A DNA stretch of 36,695 nt. It comes from an uncultured Acetatifactor sp. (GTDB taxonomy: Bacteria > Bacillota > Clostridia > Lachnospirales > Lachnospiraceae). The notes under the pieces are model-generated. The model did no database searches. It was given only the letters and a program-made list of their open reading frames with translations, and was not told the DNA's origin. The position numbers and the translations under genes were made by a program. The DNA is taken from positions 1-36,695 of the forward strand of contig CAJUFB010000034.1 in assembly GCA_910585805.1 (NCBI GenBank). The letters are read 5' to 3'. Below, in pieces: positions 23,661 through 32,460 of this stretch (the first letter of the stretch is position 1; the number at the start of each line of letters is the position of its first letter).

Positions 23661-23994
23661 AAATTCCGGTCATCTCCATGTATTGTGCTGCTTCAGGCAT
23701 CTGGCAATGGGGCTGTGGGGAAATAACCGCATTTCCTCAATATGTACTTCGGTATGTCGGAAATCACAACTATATTTTGGGGACAAATGTCATTTCCGGA
23801 CAGGTCCCCCTGGTTCCGGCTTGTCCGGATCTGGGATATGCCGGATGAATGGCGGGAATGGCAGCTCTGCCATGAGGATGCCACGCGGAAAAGTCCATGG
23901 AGATGCTTTTCAGAAAGGTATGTAAAAAAGATAAAATATATTTGTAAAACGGATAAAATAGATACGTAAAAATGAAAATCAGGAGTGGGATGAC
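23661..23994 (+). other. 334-bp intergenic region without a recognised gene
   Basis: Short open frames exist (for example from 23742, MYFGMSEITTIFWGQMSF) but lack ribosome binding sites. The 5' two thirds is GC-rich with repeated TCCGGA, GGACAGG/CTTGTCC arms and a compact ATGGCAG/CTGCCAT palindrome (about 23867-23882). The last 60 bp is AT-rich and probably holds the amidohydrolase promoter (TAAAAT-like boxes), with AGGAGTGGG before its ATG. It may be a degenerate interspersed repeat. Confidence 0.4.
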
Positions 23995-25182
23995 ATGTAT
24001 ATTGTCGGCGGACACATTAAAACAATGGCAGGTGAAGATATCCGGGACGGCTGCATCCGCATTACCGACGGGAAAATAGCGGAAATCGGGAGGCGGGAGA
24101 AGATATCATTTCATCCCGCGCCCCGGGAACGGGTGATAGAGGTACGGGACGGTCTGATCATGCCGGGTATCATAGAAGCTCATTGCCATATGGGAATCAC
24201 GGAAGAGAAAAAGGGCATGGAAGGAGACGACTGCAACGAGACTGTGGACCCGGTCACCCCTTATCTGCGGGCAGTGGATGCCATCAATACCATGGATGCG
24301 GCCTTTGATGATGCGGTTCGGGCGGGGATCACTTCCGCGATGATCGGTCCCGGCAGTTCAAATGTGGTGGGCGGGCAGTTTGCCTTTCTGAAAACCAGGG
24401 GAAGGAGGGTAGACGATCTGATTGTCAGGGCCCCGGCAGCCATGAAGGCAGCTTTTGGTGAAAATCCCAAGGTCAATTATTCCGGACAGAGTAAAAGCCC
24501 TTCCACCCGGATGGCAATTGCCGCAATGCTGAGAGAGGAACTGACAAAAGCGGTCAGATACGCGGAGCAGAAGAAAAAAGCTGCTGATAACGGAGATACT
24601 TTCGAGGAAGACTTTCGGATGGAATGCTGGCTTCCGGTACTTCGCAGGGAGATTCCCCTGAAGGCTCATGTGCACCGGGTGGACGATATCTTTACTGCCA
24701 TCCGGATCGCAAAGGAATTTCATCTGAAGATGACCCTGGATCATTGCTCTGAGGGGCATATGATAGCAAAGGAGCTGGCGCAGGAGGGATTTCCTGCCAT
24801 AGTGGGCCCGGATCTTGCCAGCAGAAATAAGATCGAGGTACAGAATATGGCATTCAAAACGGTGGGCGTGCTGAATCAGGTGGGAGTCATGACCGCCATT
24901 ACCACGGACCATCCGGTATCCCTGATCCAGTCGCTGCCCCTGTGCGCCGGACTGGCGGTAAAGTACGGACTTTCTATGGAGGAGGGATACAAAGCCATCA
25001 CATTGCATCCGGCCATGATCTGTGGGGTGGCGGACCGGGTGGGCAGCCTGGAGGTGGGGAAGGATGCAGACATCGCAATCTTCACCGGGAATCCGATGGA
25101 GGTCTTTACCAGGACGCTTTATACCATCATTGACGGGCATGTGGTGTATGAGGCGGGGCGGCAGGAGGAAATGGCCGACTAA
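23995..25182 (+). CDS. Imidazolonepropionase-like amidohydrolase, 395 aa
   Basis: A metal-dependent hydrolase of the amidohydrolase superfamily (COG1228 style), acting on an unknown cyclic amide or related C-N bond. The beta-sandwich start (IRITDGKIAEIG) leads to PGIIEAHCHMG with metal ligands His63 and His65. Further candidate ligands are in AHVHR, LDHCSEGH and TTDHP. The C-terminal sandwich strand is GKDADIAIFTGNPMEV followed by IIDGHVVYEAG. Full length for the family, no signal peptide. The ATG follows AGGAGTGGG. It is a single gene that faces the convergent membrane-protein operon, with a shared terminator hairpin between them. No histidine-degradation genes are present, so hutI is not claimed. 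Confidence 0.88.
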   Translation: MYIVGGHIKTMAGEDIRDGCIRITDGKIAEIGRREKISFHPAPRERVIEVRDGLIMPGIIEAHCHMGITEEKKGMEGDDCNETVDPVTPYLRAVDAINTMDAAFDDAVRAGITSAMIGPGSSNVVGGQFAFLKTRGRRVDDLIVRAPAAMKAAFGENPKVNYSGQSKSPSTRMAIAAMLREELTKAVRYAEQKKKAADNGDTFEEDFRMECWLPVLRREIPLKAHVHRVDDIFTAIRIAKEFHLKMTLDHCSEGHMIAKELAQEGFPAIVGPDLASRNKIEVQNMAFKTVGVLNQVGVMTAITTDHPVSLIQSLPLCAGLAVKYGLSMEEGYKAITLHPAMICGVADRVGSLEVGKDADIAIFTGNPMEVFTRTLYTIIDGHVVYEAGRQEEMAD

Positions 25183-25258
25183 GAGCAGAGCCGGGAGCGG
25201 AATCCCTCGCCGATGATCGGCTGAATACTCAAAAGTGATTTCGTAATACTTCCTTATG

Positions 25259-25292
25259 AAACTGCATCTGGTTATCCGGATGCAGTTTTCCG
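25259..25292 (+). terminator. Terminator hairpin between convergent units
   Basis: AAACTGCATCTGG (25259-25271) pairs with CCGGATGCAGTTT (25276-25288), 13 bp with one G-U, loop TTAT, then TTCC. The A/T-flanked stem could serve both strands. Confidence 0.8.
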
Positions 25293-25347
25293 CTTGCCAG
25301 GTCATATGGTGCACCGTCAGAAATTTATACTGCGCACCGAAGTATAC

Positions 25348-27654
25348 TTATCTGTCTGTCGTCCCTTCATGCATAATGGGAAAACGTATGCCCGGGCATT
25401 TCCTGAGCAGGGATAAGACGGTTATCCCTGACAGAGACAGCAGGGAGATCAGCTCTCCCATACGCCAGTACCAGGGCGGCTGAAAGCGGACTGTCAGTTC
25501 TCCTTCAAAACCGGCCGGTATGAGAACCCTGATATCGAAATGGGTTCCGTCCTCCAGCTCCAGTTCTTCTCCTCCGGCGGACAGGGCAGTATATCCTTTA
25601 TAGTGCTGCAAAGGCACATCTACATAACTGTCGCTTCCCCTGTTTTTCAGATTGAGGCACACATCCAGTCCTGTCTTCTCATATTCCAGGAGCTCGATGC
25701 CATCTCCCGGCAGGGGAGCGTGAAAGCTCAGCTCCGACTGATCGATCCCGTAGCGCAGGTATTCCGCGCCGGACAGATATCCGGTTCCCAATCCCTTTTC
25801 GTCATATAGAACCAGGGCACCTCCATCCCGGACGATGCTGCTCTCATAGAAAAACGCAGTCGCCAGGATCAGAAATCCAAATGCAGCCATGGTTCCCGAC
25901 CACGCTTTGTCTCCAAATGCATCTTTCACAACCACGGCGGACACACCCAGAATGAAGGTGAGCAGTACAGTGCCGATCATCAGAAAGCGGTTGGGGTACT
26001 GAATGCTTGACACCAGTTTTTCCGTAATTCCGTTTAAGAACTGGATCCGGGTCCAGGGAAAACAGGAAAGGCTCATAAGCATGGAAATAACTGCAAAGAT
26101 CACTGCCAGCTTTGCGCCGGAGATCAGTCCTGATCTTTGTTTCATATATCCGAAGAACCAGAGAAACAGAAGGCACATGGCAGCAGCGCTCAGCGGCAGG
26201 CCGATTCCCAGGCCCTCCATATCCCGCATCCCGGATGTCATAAAATCTCTTGAGGAGCCTCTCAGAAAAAAGGCAAACAAAAGATTGGCAGGATACAGGC
26301 CCGCTTCCTGGATGGTGCGTGCGGAGACATGGTGGATCACCATATCCACGTTGAGATAATAGTCCAGGAAAGGGATCACAAACCAGGCGCTGAGAACGGT
26401 GGTCCACAGCACGCCTTTTACAAACACGAGAAGCGTTTCCGGGCGGCGCAGACGTTTCCACAATACCAGACACGCGGCTGCCAGGAAGAGGACACAGAGT
26501 TCCACGGTGAGTATATGGCATTGAATGATACCGGCGAAACCCAATCCCAGCGGGATCCACAGGCGCCTATAGGCCCTGGTTTTGGGATTTCCGGTAAAAA
26601 TATGGTATACCGCGCAGAAGATCAGGGGCAGGAATACGATGCTCTGGGCCTCGCCAAGGGCACCCCAGCTGTACATCTTAAACAATCTGTAGACGGACAG
26701 CGTATAGGCCGCGCAGCACAGCAGCCCCACCTTTTCGTCCTGAAATATGCGCCTGAAGCTGTAATAGGAGATCAGGCAGGTGGCTGAATTGAGCAGGAAA
26801 AGAAAACAGACATAGCTTTCCTGCAGGGTAAAGCCCAGGATCCGGAGAACCGCGGGAAAATATAGAAAAATATCCCCATAGCACACGGAAGAGGCGTAAC
26901 CATGTCCGTATAACCAGGACGGATCGATGCGCACCGGGAACTGGCCGTCCAGAAGCCCGTCTTTGATATTGCCGATGCGAAGCAGATGATAGGTAATATC
27001 CGAGCCGGGATAGATGGAGTGAACAAAAAGCGGTATGCTGCTGCAGGCAATAATCGCGCACAGCCCCCAGAAGACCAACCGCTTCTCACCGTCTTCCCCT
27101 TTCCGATTTTCCGGCAAAGCTCCCTGGGGAAGGTGCCAGTGTTTCTCACCGTCTTCCCGTTCCCGCAGCCGGTACAGGTAAAAGCCGTCCGCCAACAGAA
27201 ACACAGCCAGAAGCAGGCAGATCGCTCTGCTCATATCCCGGCTTGTCTGATAGATGGAAAGTCCCCGGACGGAAAGCGGGCCTTCTCCGCACAGGATCCG
27301 CACTACTACAGTCGTACCGCCGCCCTTTACCCAAAGGTCAAGATCCGTGCTCTCCTGCGCGTCACTGAGATGTTCGCCGCTGCACAAGAGTCCATCCGGG
27401 TCATCGGGGCTCTCCACCGTGCAGAAATGCCGCATGGTGCCCTGGCAGGTATATTCCAGAGCTACACGGTAGACGCCTGCGGGCAGTTCTATGGGAGCGC
27501 TGTTTATATATTCGTCTTCTCTGACAAAATCCGTTGAACGGAAGGTGTATACTTTATTTTCACGGACGAGAGCGATTGCCGTACATACCAGCAGCAGGAT
27601 CAGCTCCATGAAAATACAGATATGGAAAAATCTTTTGGACCTGGGACATTTCAT
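25348..27654 (-). CDS. PTPS_related (PF10131-type) multi-pass membrane protein, 768 aa
   Basis: The start at 27654 is chosen because its ATG overlaps the stop of the upstream gene (ATGA) with GGAGG upstream; the frame extends 40 codons further but inside that gene. An N-terminal helix (about 12-32) is followed by an extracytoplasmic beta-rich domain (about 35-150), a second helix, then many membrane helices. The loop GSDITYHLLRIGNIKDGLLD, then GQFPVRI and YGHGYA, is the signature shared with its neighbour. A C-terminal beta domain (about 640-745) precedes one last helix. The topology resembles GT-C-fold glycosyltransferases or YfhO-like proteins; an envelope sugar-transfer role is inference. 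Last gene of the run. Confidence 0.8.
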   Translation of the reverse strand: MKCPRSKRFFHICIFMELILLLVCTAIALVRENKVYTFRSTDFVREDEYINSAPIELPAGVYRVALEYTCQGTMRHFCTVESPDDPDGLLCSGEHLSDAQESTDLDLWVKGGGTTVVVRILCGEGPLSVRGLSIYQTSRDMSRAICLLLAVFLLADGFYLYRLREREDGEKHWHLPQGALPENRKGEDGEKRLVFWGLCAIIACSSIPLFVHSIYPGSDITYHLLRIGNIKDGLLDGQFPVRIDPSWLYGHGYASSVCYGDIFLYFPAVLRILGFTLQESYVCFLFLLNSATCLISYYSFRRIFQDEKVGLLCCAAYTLSVYRLFKMYSWGALGEAQSIVFLPLIFCAVYHIFTGNPKTRAYRRLWIPLGLGFAGIIQCHILTVELCVLFLAAACLVLWKRLRRPETLLVFVKGVLWTTVLSAWFVIPFLDYYLNVDMVIHHVSARTIQEAGLYPANLLFAFFLRGSSRDFMTSGMRDMEGLGIGLPLSAAAMCLLFLWFFGYMKQRSGLISGAKLAVIFAVISMLMSLSCFPWTRIQFLNGITEKLVSSIQYPNRFLMIGTVLLTFILGVSAVVVKDAFGDKAWSGTMAAFGFLILATAFFYESSIVRDGGALVLYDEKGLGTGYLSGAEYLRYGIDQSELSFHAPLPGDGIELLEYEKTGLDVCLNLKNRGSDSYVDVPLQHYKGYTALSAGGEELELEDGTHFDIRVLIPAGFEGELTVRFQPPWYWRMGELISLLSLSGITVLSLLRKCPGIRFPIMHEGTTDR

Positions 27655-29891
27655 AAGCTTCCTCCCTGATTCCTGTTTTGCTTCTGAACGAGATGCCTTC
27701 CCGGACAAATCCGCCTGGATGCCATGCACAGAACGGCCAGGGCGCTGATCAGTTCCGCAGCCCGCCAGTACCATGGCTCATGAAACCATACCTGTATCGT
27801 TCCGGATAGTCCTTCAGGTATTTCCACGCGCACTGCGCTGTTGCTTCCTTCCGTTACAGGCAGGTGCCTGCCGGTTTCCGTCACCTTTGCGTCATAGCCC
27901 TTATAGTAGAGGAGCGGTAGCTCCACATAGCCGTCTTTTCCCCCATTGGTTACCCTGACTGTGGTCCGCAGGGTGTATTGGCCTTTTTCGTAGGATTCCA
28001 CCTGTGTATTTTCATCCGTAGTCACCACATCCGGCTGCATCAGCGAGATATCCGCTTCATAGGGCAGGTATTCTCCGTTGCTTACATAGATGCTTCCCAT
28101 GGACTGCTTGTTATATACTCTTGCAAAGCCGTGAGTGACCATCAGCTGGTTCAGCTGGTAGGAACTGAAAAACAGGGCGGTTCCCAGAAAAAGCACTGTA
28201 AGGAGACGGAAATGGGAAGGGATATTTTCTTTTGCGTACATCAGGATAAGGCCGGCCAGCACGGTGGCTGTCAGACATGCCAGCGACAGGAACCGGTACG
28301 GAAACTGCAGGCTTAAGACCAGAGTCTCCACGATTCCGCCCATGGCCTGAAGCCTGTCCCAGGGGAAATAACGGGTGATGATCACCAGGAAGAAAACGGT
28401 GAAACCAAACATCAGCCTTCCCGGATATTTCCACCGGAAACGGCTTTTCCCCATATCTCCCGTAAATTCCAGGTATGCCCAGATCAGGCATGCCGCAAGC
28501 AAAGCGGTTCCGATGGAGTAGGTTCCGGTCCAGTTCATGCCCACGCTGATATTGCCCCGGGTGCCGCCGCCGTAGAACAGAAACAGGGCATGGGTGGGCC
28601 AGACCGCCCAGTCGTGGGCGGATTTGATGGTCATGGTCTCGGCATGGCCCACGTTGAATTTTCCCGTCAGCATATAATCCGCAAAGGGGAGCAGATACCA
28701 CAGGTTCAGGAGCAATGTCATAGCCGCGGCCTTGCACAGTTCCAGAAAACGCTGCTTTTGCAGTACTTTTCGGATCAGCACAAGGCACAGGATCACAATG
28801 CAGACAGCCAGCATTTCACAGGTGATCACATGGGATTGTATTACACCGGTCAATCCCAATGCAGGGATCCGCCAGAGACCGGCATAGTCCGATCCCGTAC
28901 AGTCCTCCGTAAAGATTCGGTAAAATCCGTAGAAGATCAAAGGCAGAAAGGCCATGGCGATCACCTCTCCCATGGCGGCTCTGGAATAGAGATTGTACAG
29001 GCGGTAAGCGCTCAGGGTATACAGCACTGCCGCTGCCGCGCCGGCGGTCTCATTGCGGAAACATCTCCGGAAGCACTGCCAGGAGATCAGAAGGGTGGCT
29101 CCGTTGATGACAGCCAGAAACAGATTCCAGGATGTAACCACCGGAAATCCGATCAGGCGCAGGAGCATGGGAATGACAAGGAACAGATCGCTGTAAAAAA
29201 CAGACACGGCATAACCATAGCCCCGCAGCCAGTTTCCCTGGATCCGTACCGGAAACTGCCCGTCCTGAAGTCCGCTGATCAGCCCCTCTACTCTGAGAAG
29301 ATGGAAGCCCCAGTCATCGCCCCACAGGTTGTAATCCGCCATGCAGGGAAGGCAGGAGAACAGCCAGGCAAGGAACAGAATGGCCCAGACGCACTTTTTC
29401 TCCACAGGAATGGGTTGTTTCCGGTCATACAGCCACACCAGGACAGCCAGGTTTACGGCGCCTGACACGGCCAGCAGCAGAAACAGAAGGATACGGCTGT
29501 CAGCATGGCTGCCGGTAATGCGGAATTCATGGAGCGTGAAATCCGCGTCTTCGCCTGCGGCAAGCGTGGCGACGGCAGTGTCGGTATCCCTTAATACCCA
29601 GAGTTCGCAGTCTTCGGTATTATCTCCGGTACTGAGCACCGCGCCGCCGAACAGGATAGTACGGGCGCCGGACCCGGCATCCTCCAGGGCAAAGCTGTTT
29701 TCCTCCAGGGAGGCGGTATAGGAGAGCCTTAAGATGTAAGTCCCCGCGTCAAGGTGAAAGGGTTCGCCTATCTGCGGTGAGAGCACGGGCAGCGGCCGGA
29801 AAAAAGACAGGAGAACAGCCAAAAGGCAAAGCAGCTCTGCAGCCAGCAGGATACGAACCTTTTTGTTTTTCAGGATTTCTTTCGGTGTCAT
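27651..29891 (-). CDS. PTPS_related (PF10131-type) multi-pass membrane protein, 746 aa
   Basis: A paralogue of the next gene with the same layout: N-terminal helix (about 13-30), exposed beta domain (35-140), then about a dozen membrane helices and a C-terminal beta domain with a final helix. It shares the loop GDDWGFHLLRVEGLISGLQD, then GQFPVRI and GYGYA. The acidic residues before HLLR sit where GT-C enzymes carry a catalytic or metal-binding acid, which is suggestive only. The ATG at 29891 has AGGGAGG about 10 nt upstream, 29 nt after the previous stop. Its stop overlaps the next start by 4 bp, indicating translational coupling. Confidence 0.8.
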   Translation of the reverse strand: MTPKEILKNKKVRILLAAELLCLLAVLLSFFRPLPVLSPQIGEPFHLDAGTYILRLSYTASLEENSFALEDAGSGARTILFGGAVLSTGDNTEDCELWVLRDTDTAVATLAAGEDADFTLHEFRITGSHADSRILLFLLLAVSGAVNLAVLVWLYDRKQPIPVEKKCVWAILFLAWLFSCLPCMADYNLWGDDWGFHLLRVEGLISGLQDGQFPVRIQGNWLRGYGYAVSVFYSDLFLVIPMLLRLIGFPVVTSWNLFLAVINGATLLISWQCFRRCFRNETAGAAAAVLYTLSAYRLYNLYSRAAMGEVIAMAFLPLIFYGFYRIFTEDCTGSDYAGLWRIPALGLTGVIQSHVITCEMLAVCIVILCLVLIRKVLQKQRFLELCKAAAMTLLLNLWYLLPFADYMLTGKFNVGHAETMTIKSAHDWAVWPTHALFLFYGGGTRGNISVGMNWTGTYSIGTALLAACLIWAYLEFTGDMGKSRFRWKYPGRLMFGFTVFFLVIITRYFPWDRLQAMGGIVETLVLSLQFPYRFLSLACLTATVLAGLILMYAKENIPSHFRLLTVLFLGTALFFSSYQLNQLMVTHGFARVYNKQSMGSIYVSNGEYLPYEADISLMQPDVVTTDENTQVESYEKGQYTLRTTVRVTNGGKDGYVELPLLYYKGYDAKVTETGRHLPVTEGSNSAVRVEIPEGLSGTIQVWFHEPWYWRAAELISALAVLCMASRRICPGRHLVQKQNRNQGGSL

Positions 29892-29920
29892 TTTCGTTAC
29901 GCCTCCCTGTAGACACTTCC

Positions 29921-31177
29921 TTACTCGCTGATGTAGAAGATAAATTCTGCTTCCTGACAGCGGGGCTCCGCTTCATAGGAAGGATTGGGCTCCGTGGTGT
30001 ACAGCAGGGAGTCCATGAGATAGATGCCTGACAAAACATTGCAGACCGTTACGCCCAACAGAAAGAATGCCATGGCCTTTTTCCCGGTTTTCCATATTTG
30101 TTCTCCGTACAGAGCCACGGCCATGCTGCCGGATAAGACAGCCGGCGCCAGGAAACGCCATGGATATCCGATATGTTCTGTCAGTATTCTGAAGGGCCAG
30201 CCGCTCTGAGCAAGCAGCCTCCAGGGAAAGGCAGTGGTGCATAAAAAAGCGGAAAATGCGCATAGCCCGGTAAGAAAGCGGATCTGTCGCCGCACAGAGC
30301 TGCCGCTTTTCTTTTTTTCCAGGAATTCCCGGGCAGTCCACAGCATAATGAAGATCAGAAAGGGAAGTCCCAGTCCGATATGTCCGCTATGATCCTGAGG
30401 TTCATGATCATAATTGCTGTTTCCCTGGAAGGGCAGGAGCAGCTGTGACGGAAGCAGCGCTCTGGCCGCAAAGCTGTTTCCTGCGGCGGTATCCGCGTAG
30501 AAATTTCCTGACAGCATTTTTTCAGTATAGGGAATGGTGAGACCGGCCGTCAGCACCATCACTGCGCAGACAGACAGGGCAAGGACGGCGAAAGTCCTCC
30601 TGCGAAAGGTTCTGGGAGCCAGAAGGAGCGCGGTCAGGAGGGTAAAGCCGCTGAAAATAAACGCCACAGGGATACAGGAGAGCCAGATGCCCAGGAGACC
30701 GATGCCGAGAGGAATACCGCTCTTCCAGTAGCCCTTCTCCTGGGGAGGCCATGTATAGAGCCGCCAGAGACCAAGCCCGTAAAGGGGCAGGAAAGCAAAG
30801 GCGGTCATTTCACCCAGAGAGCCTCTCACCATATTGATATAGATGTAATACACGGAAAAGCAGTAGCAGAAGCTTCCGGCGAATCCGGCATAACAGTTTC
30901 CCGACACTTCCGAAAAGCAAAAAAAGGAGACGGCAAGGCAGGCCAGATTAATACAGAATACGGATATTTTGCAGCATGCCTGTATTCCCAGCCCCATTTT
31001 GTGAAGAAACAGCGGCAGCCGTAAGAAAGGCCCACGGATACCGTCTGTCTCCAGAAAAAAGATTCCCAGCCGCTCTGGCGCAGGCAGATAATTCATATAT
31101 AAGGGCATGGATAAAAATACCAGTAGCACAAGCCCCAGGAACAGGATATTTTTCTGGCGTCTGTTCCAACTTTTCAT
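29921..31177 (-). CDS. Smaller multi-pass membrane protein related to the two downstream genes, 418 aa
   Basis: The start at 31177 (MKSWNRRQKNILFLGLVLLV) is chosen for its GGAGG about 7 nt upstream; an open extension of 31 codons has no such site and overlaps the prs end. It has about ten predicted membrane helices and conserves the middle part of the paralogues (the YYIYINMVRGSLGEMTAFAF segment aligns with YRLYNLYSRAAMGEVIAMAF). It lacks the N- and C-terminal beta domains and the acidic HLLR/GQFPVRI loop. It may be a divergent or non-catalytic partner of the two larger proteins, with which it is co-transcribed. Confidence 0.72.
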   Translation of the reverse strand: MKSWNRRQKNILFLGLVLLVFLSMPLYMNYLPAPERLGIFFLETDGIRGPFLRLPLFLHKMGLGIQACCKISVFCINLACLAVSFFCFSEVSGNCYAGFAGSFCYCFSVYYIYINMVRGSLGEMTAFAFLPLYGLGLWRLYTWPPQEKGYWKSGIPLGIGLLGIWLSCIPVAFIFSGFTLLTALLLAPRTFRRRTFAVLALSVCAVMVLTAGLTIPYTEKMLSGNFYADTAAGNSFAARALLPSQLLLPFQGNSNYDHEPQDHSGHIGLGLPFLIFIMLWTAREFLEKKKSGSSVRRQIRFLTGLCAFSAFLCTTAFPWRLLAQSGWPFRILTEHIGYPWRFLAPAVLSGSMAVALYGEQIWKTGKKAMAFFLLGVTVCNVLSGIYLMDSLLYTTEPNPSYEAEPRCQEAEFIFYISE

Positions 31178-31220
31178 CTGTCCACCTCCGTTGGTCCGGC
31201 CATGCCGGATTCTGTGTGGT

Positions 31221-32405
31221 TTATAAGAGACGATTCCGGTATTTTGCCACCACATTCTGAATCCTTTCACTGGGATTCAGCAAGTCGCTGATGGACGAGT
31301 CATGGTTCAGGGTATCAATGATATAGGCGATGTATTTGCTCATGTCGCAGTTGACATACCATTCTCTGTGCAGCAGCTCCGGTGTCTGATAGACCAGATT
31401 GGTGGTGAGCACCCGGTCGATCAGTCCCTTTTCATAGGCTTCGTCAAACTTTGCCAGCCCGGCAGTGAACAGACCGAAAGTGGCAAAGATAAAGATCTTG
31501 CGTGCCCTGCGCCCTTTCAGCGCGGCTGCTACCTCCAGCATGCTGTCTCCGGAAGAGATCATATCGTCAATGATGATCATATCCTTGCCTTCCACGCTGG
31601 TTCCCAGAAACTCATGGGCAATGATGGGATTTCGGCCGTTTACTATTTTGGTGTAGTCGCGCCTTTTGTAGAACATACCCATGTCCAGACCTAATACATT
31701 GGCAATATAGATGGCCCGGGTCATGCCGCCTTCGTCAGGGCTGATCACCATCATGTGGTCGGAATCCAGTTTCAGGTCCTGTACGTTGCGCAGCAGTCCT
31801 TTGACGAACTGATGGGCGGGCTGCACGGTTTCAAATCCATGCAGAGGGATGGCATTCTGTACTCTGGGATCATGAGCGTCGAAAGTGATGATATTATCCA
31901 CACCCATCTGCACCAGCTCCTGCAGCGCCAGGGCGCAGTCAAGAGATTCCCTGTTCGTCCGCTTATGCTGGCGGCTCTCGTACAGGAAAGGCATGATAAC
32001 GGTAATGCGTCGGGCTTTTCCGCCCACAGCGGCTATGATCCGCTTTAAATCCTGATAATGATCGTCCGGAGACATATGGTTCTCATGGCCGCACAGGGAA
32101 TAGGTCAGAGAATAATTGCATACATCTACCAGGATGTACAGGTCATGTCCCCGGACAGACTCGAGGATCATCCCCTTTCCTTCTCCGGAACCGAAGCGGG
32201 GGATCTTTGTCTGCAGGAGATAGGAATCACGCTGATAGCCGGAGAAAGCAAGGGATTCCTTGTGCTCGCTTTCTCTTTTCGTTCGCCATTTTACCAGGTA
32301 GCTGTCGATTTTCTCGCATAAGGGCCTGCAGCTTTCCAGCGCAATGATGCCCAGAGCGCCGGCGGGGATGGTTTCCAGATTTCTTTTTTCTTCTCGGTTA
32401 CCCAT
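31221..32405 (-). CDS. prs: Ribose-phosphate pyrophosphokinase, long atypical form, 394 aa
   Basis: Makes PRPP from ribose-5-phosphate and ATP for nucleotide, His and Trp synthesis. The PRPP-binding loop IIIDDMISSGDSM is at about 277-289. The ATP/catalytic region PFLYESRQHKRTNRESLDC and the FDAHDPRVQNAIPLHGFE segment replace the canonical YARQDRK and DLHxxQIQGFF regions, so this is a divergent group. It is longer than the usual 310-320 aa, with an added N-terminus and inserts. The start at 32405 is preferred (GGAAAGGA 7 nt upstream) over an in-frame ATG 7 codons earlier. It lies 55 nt after dnaI and 43 nt before the membrane genes, linking nucleotide supply with replication genes. Confidence 0.9.
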   Translation of the reverse strand: MGNREEKRNLETIPAGALGIIALESCRPLCEKIDSYLVKWRTKRESEHKESLAFSGYQRDSYLLQTKIPRFGSGEGKGMILESVRGHDLYILVDVCNYSLTYSLCGHENHMSPDDHYQDLKRIIAAVGGKARRITVIMPFLYESRQHKRTNRESLDCALALQELVQMGVDNIITFDAHDPRVQNAIPLHGFETVQPAHQFVKGLLRNVQDLKLDSDHMMVISPDEGGMTRAIYIANVLGLDMGMFYKRRDYTKIVNGRNPIIAHEFLGTSVEGKDMIIIDDMISSGDSMLEVAAALKGRRARKIFIFATFGLFTAGLAKFDEAYEKGLIDRVLTTNLVYQTPELLHREWYVNCDMSKYIAYIIDTLNHDSSISDLLNPSERIQNVVAKYRNRLL

Positions 32406-32460
32406 TGGATTGTCCTTTCCTTTCATCAGGTGAATTGCTGGCATGTCAGATTTCCTGTAT

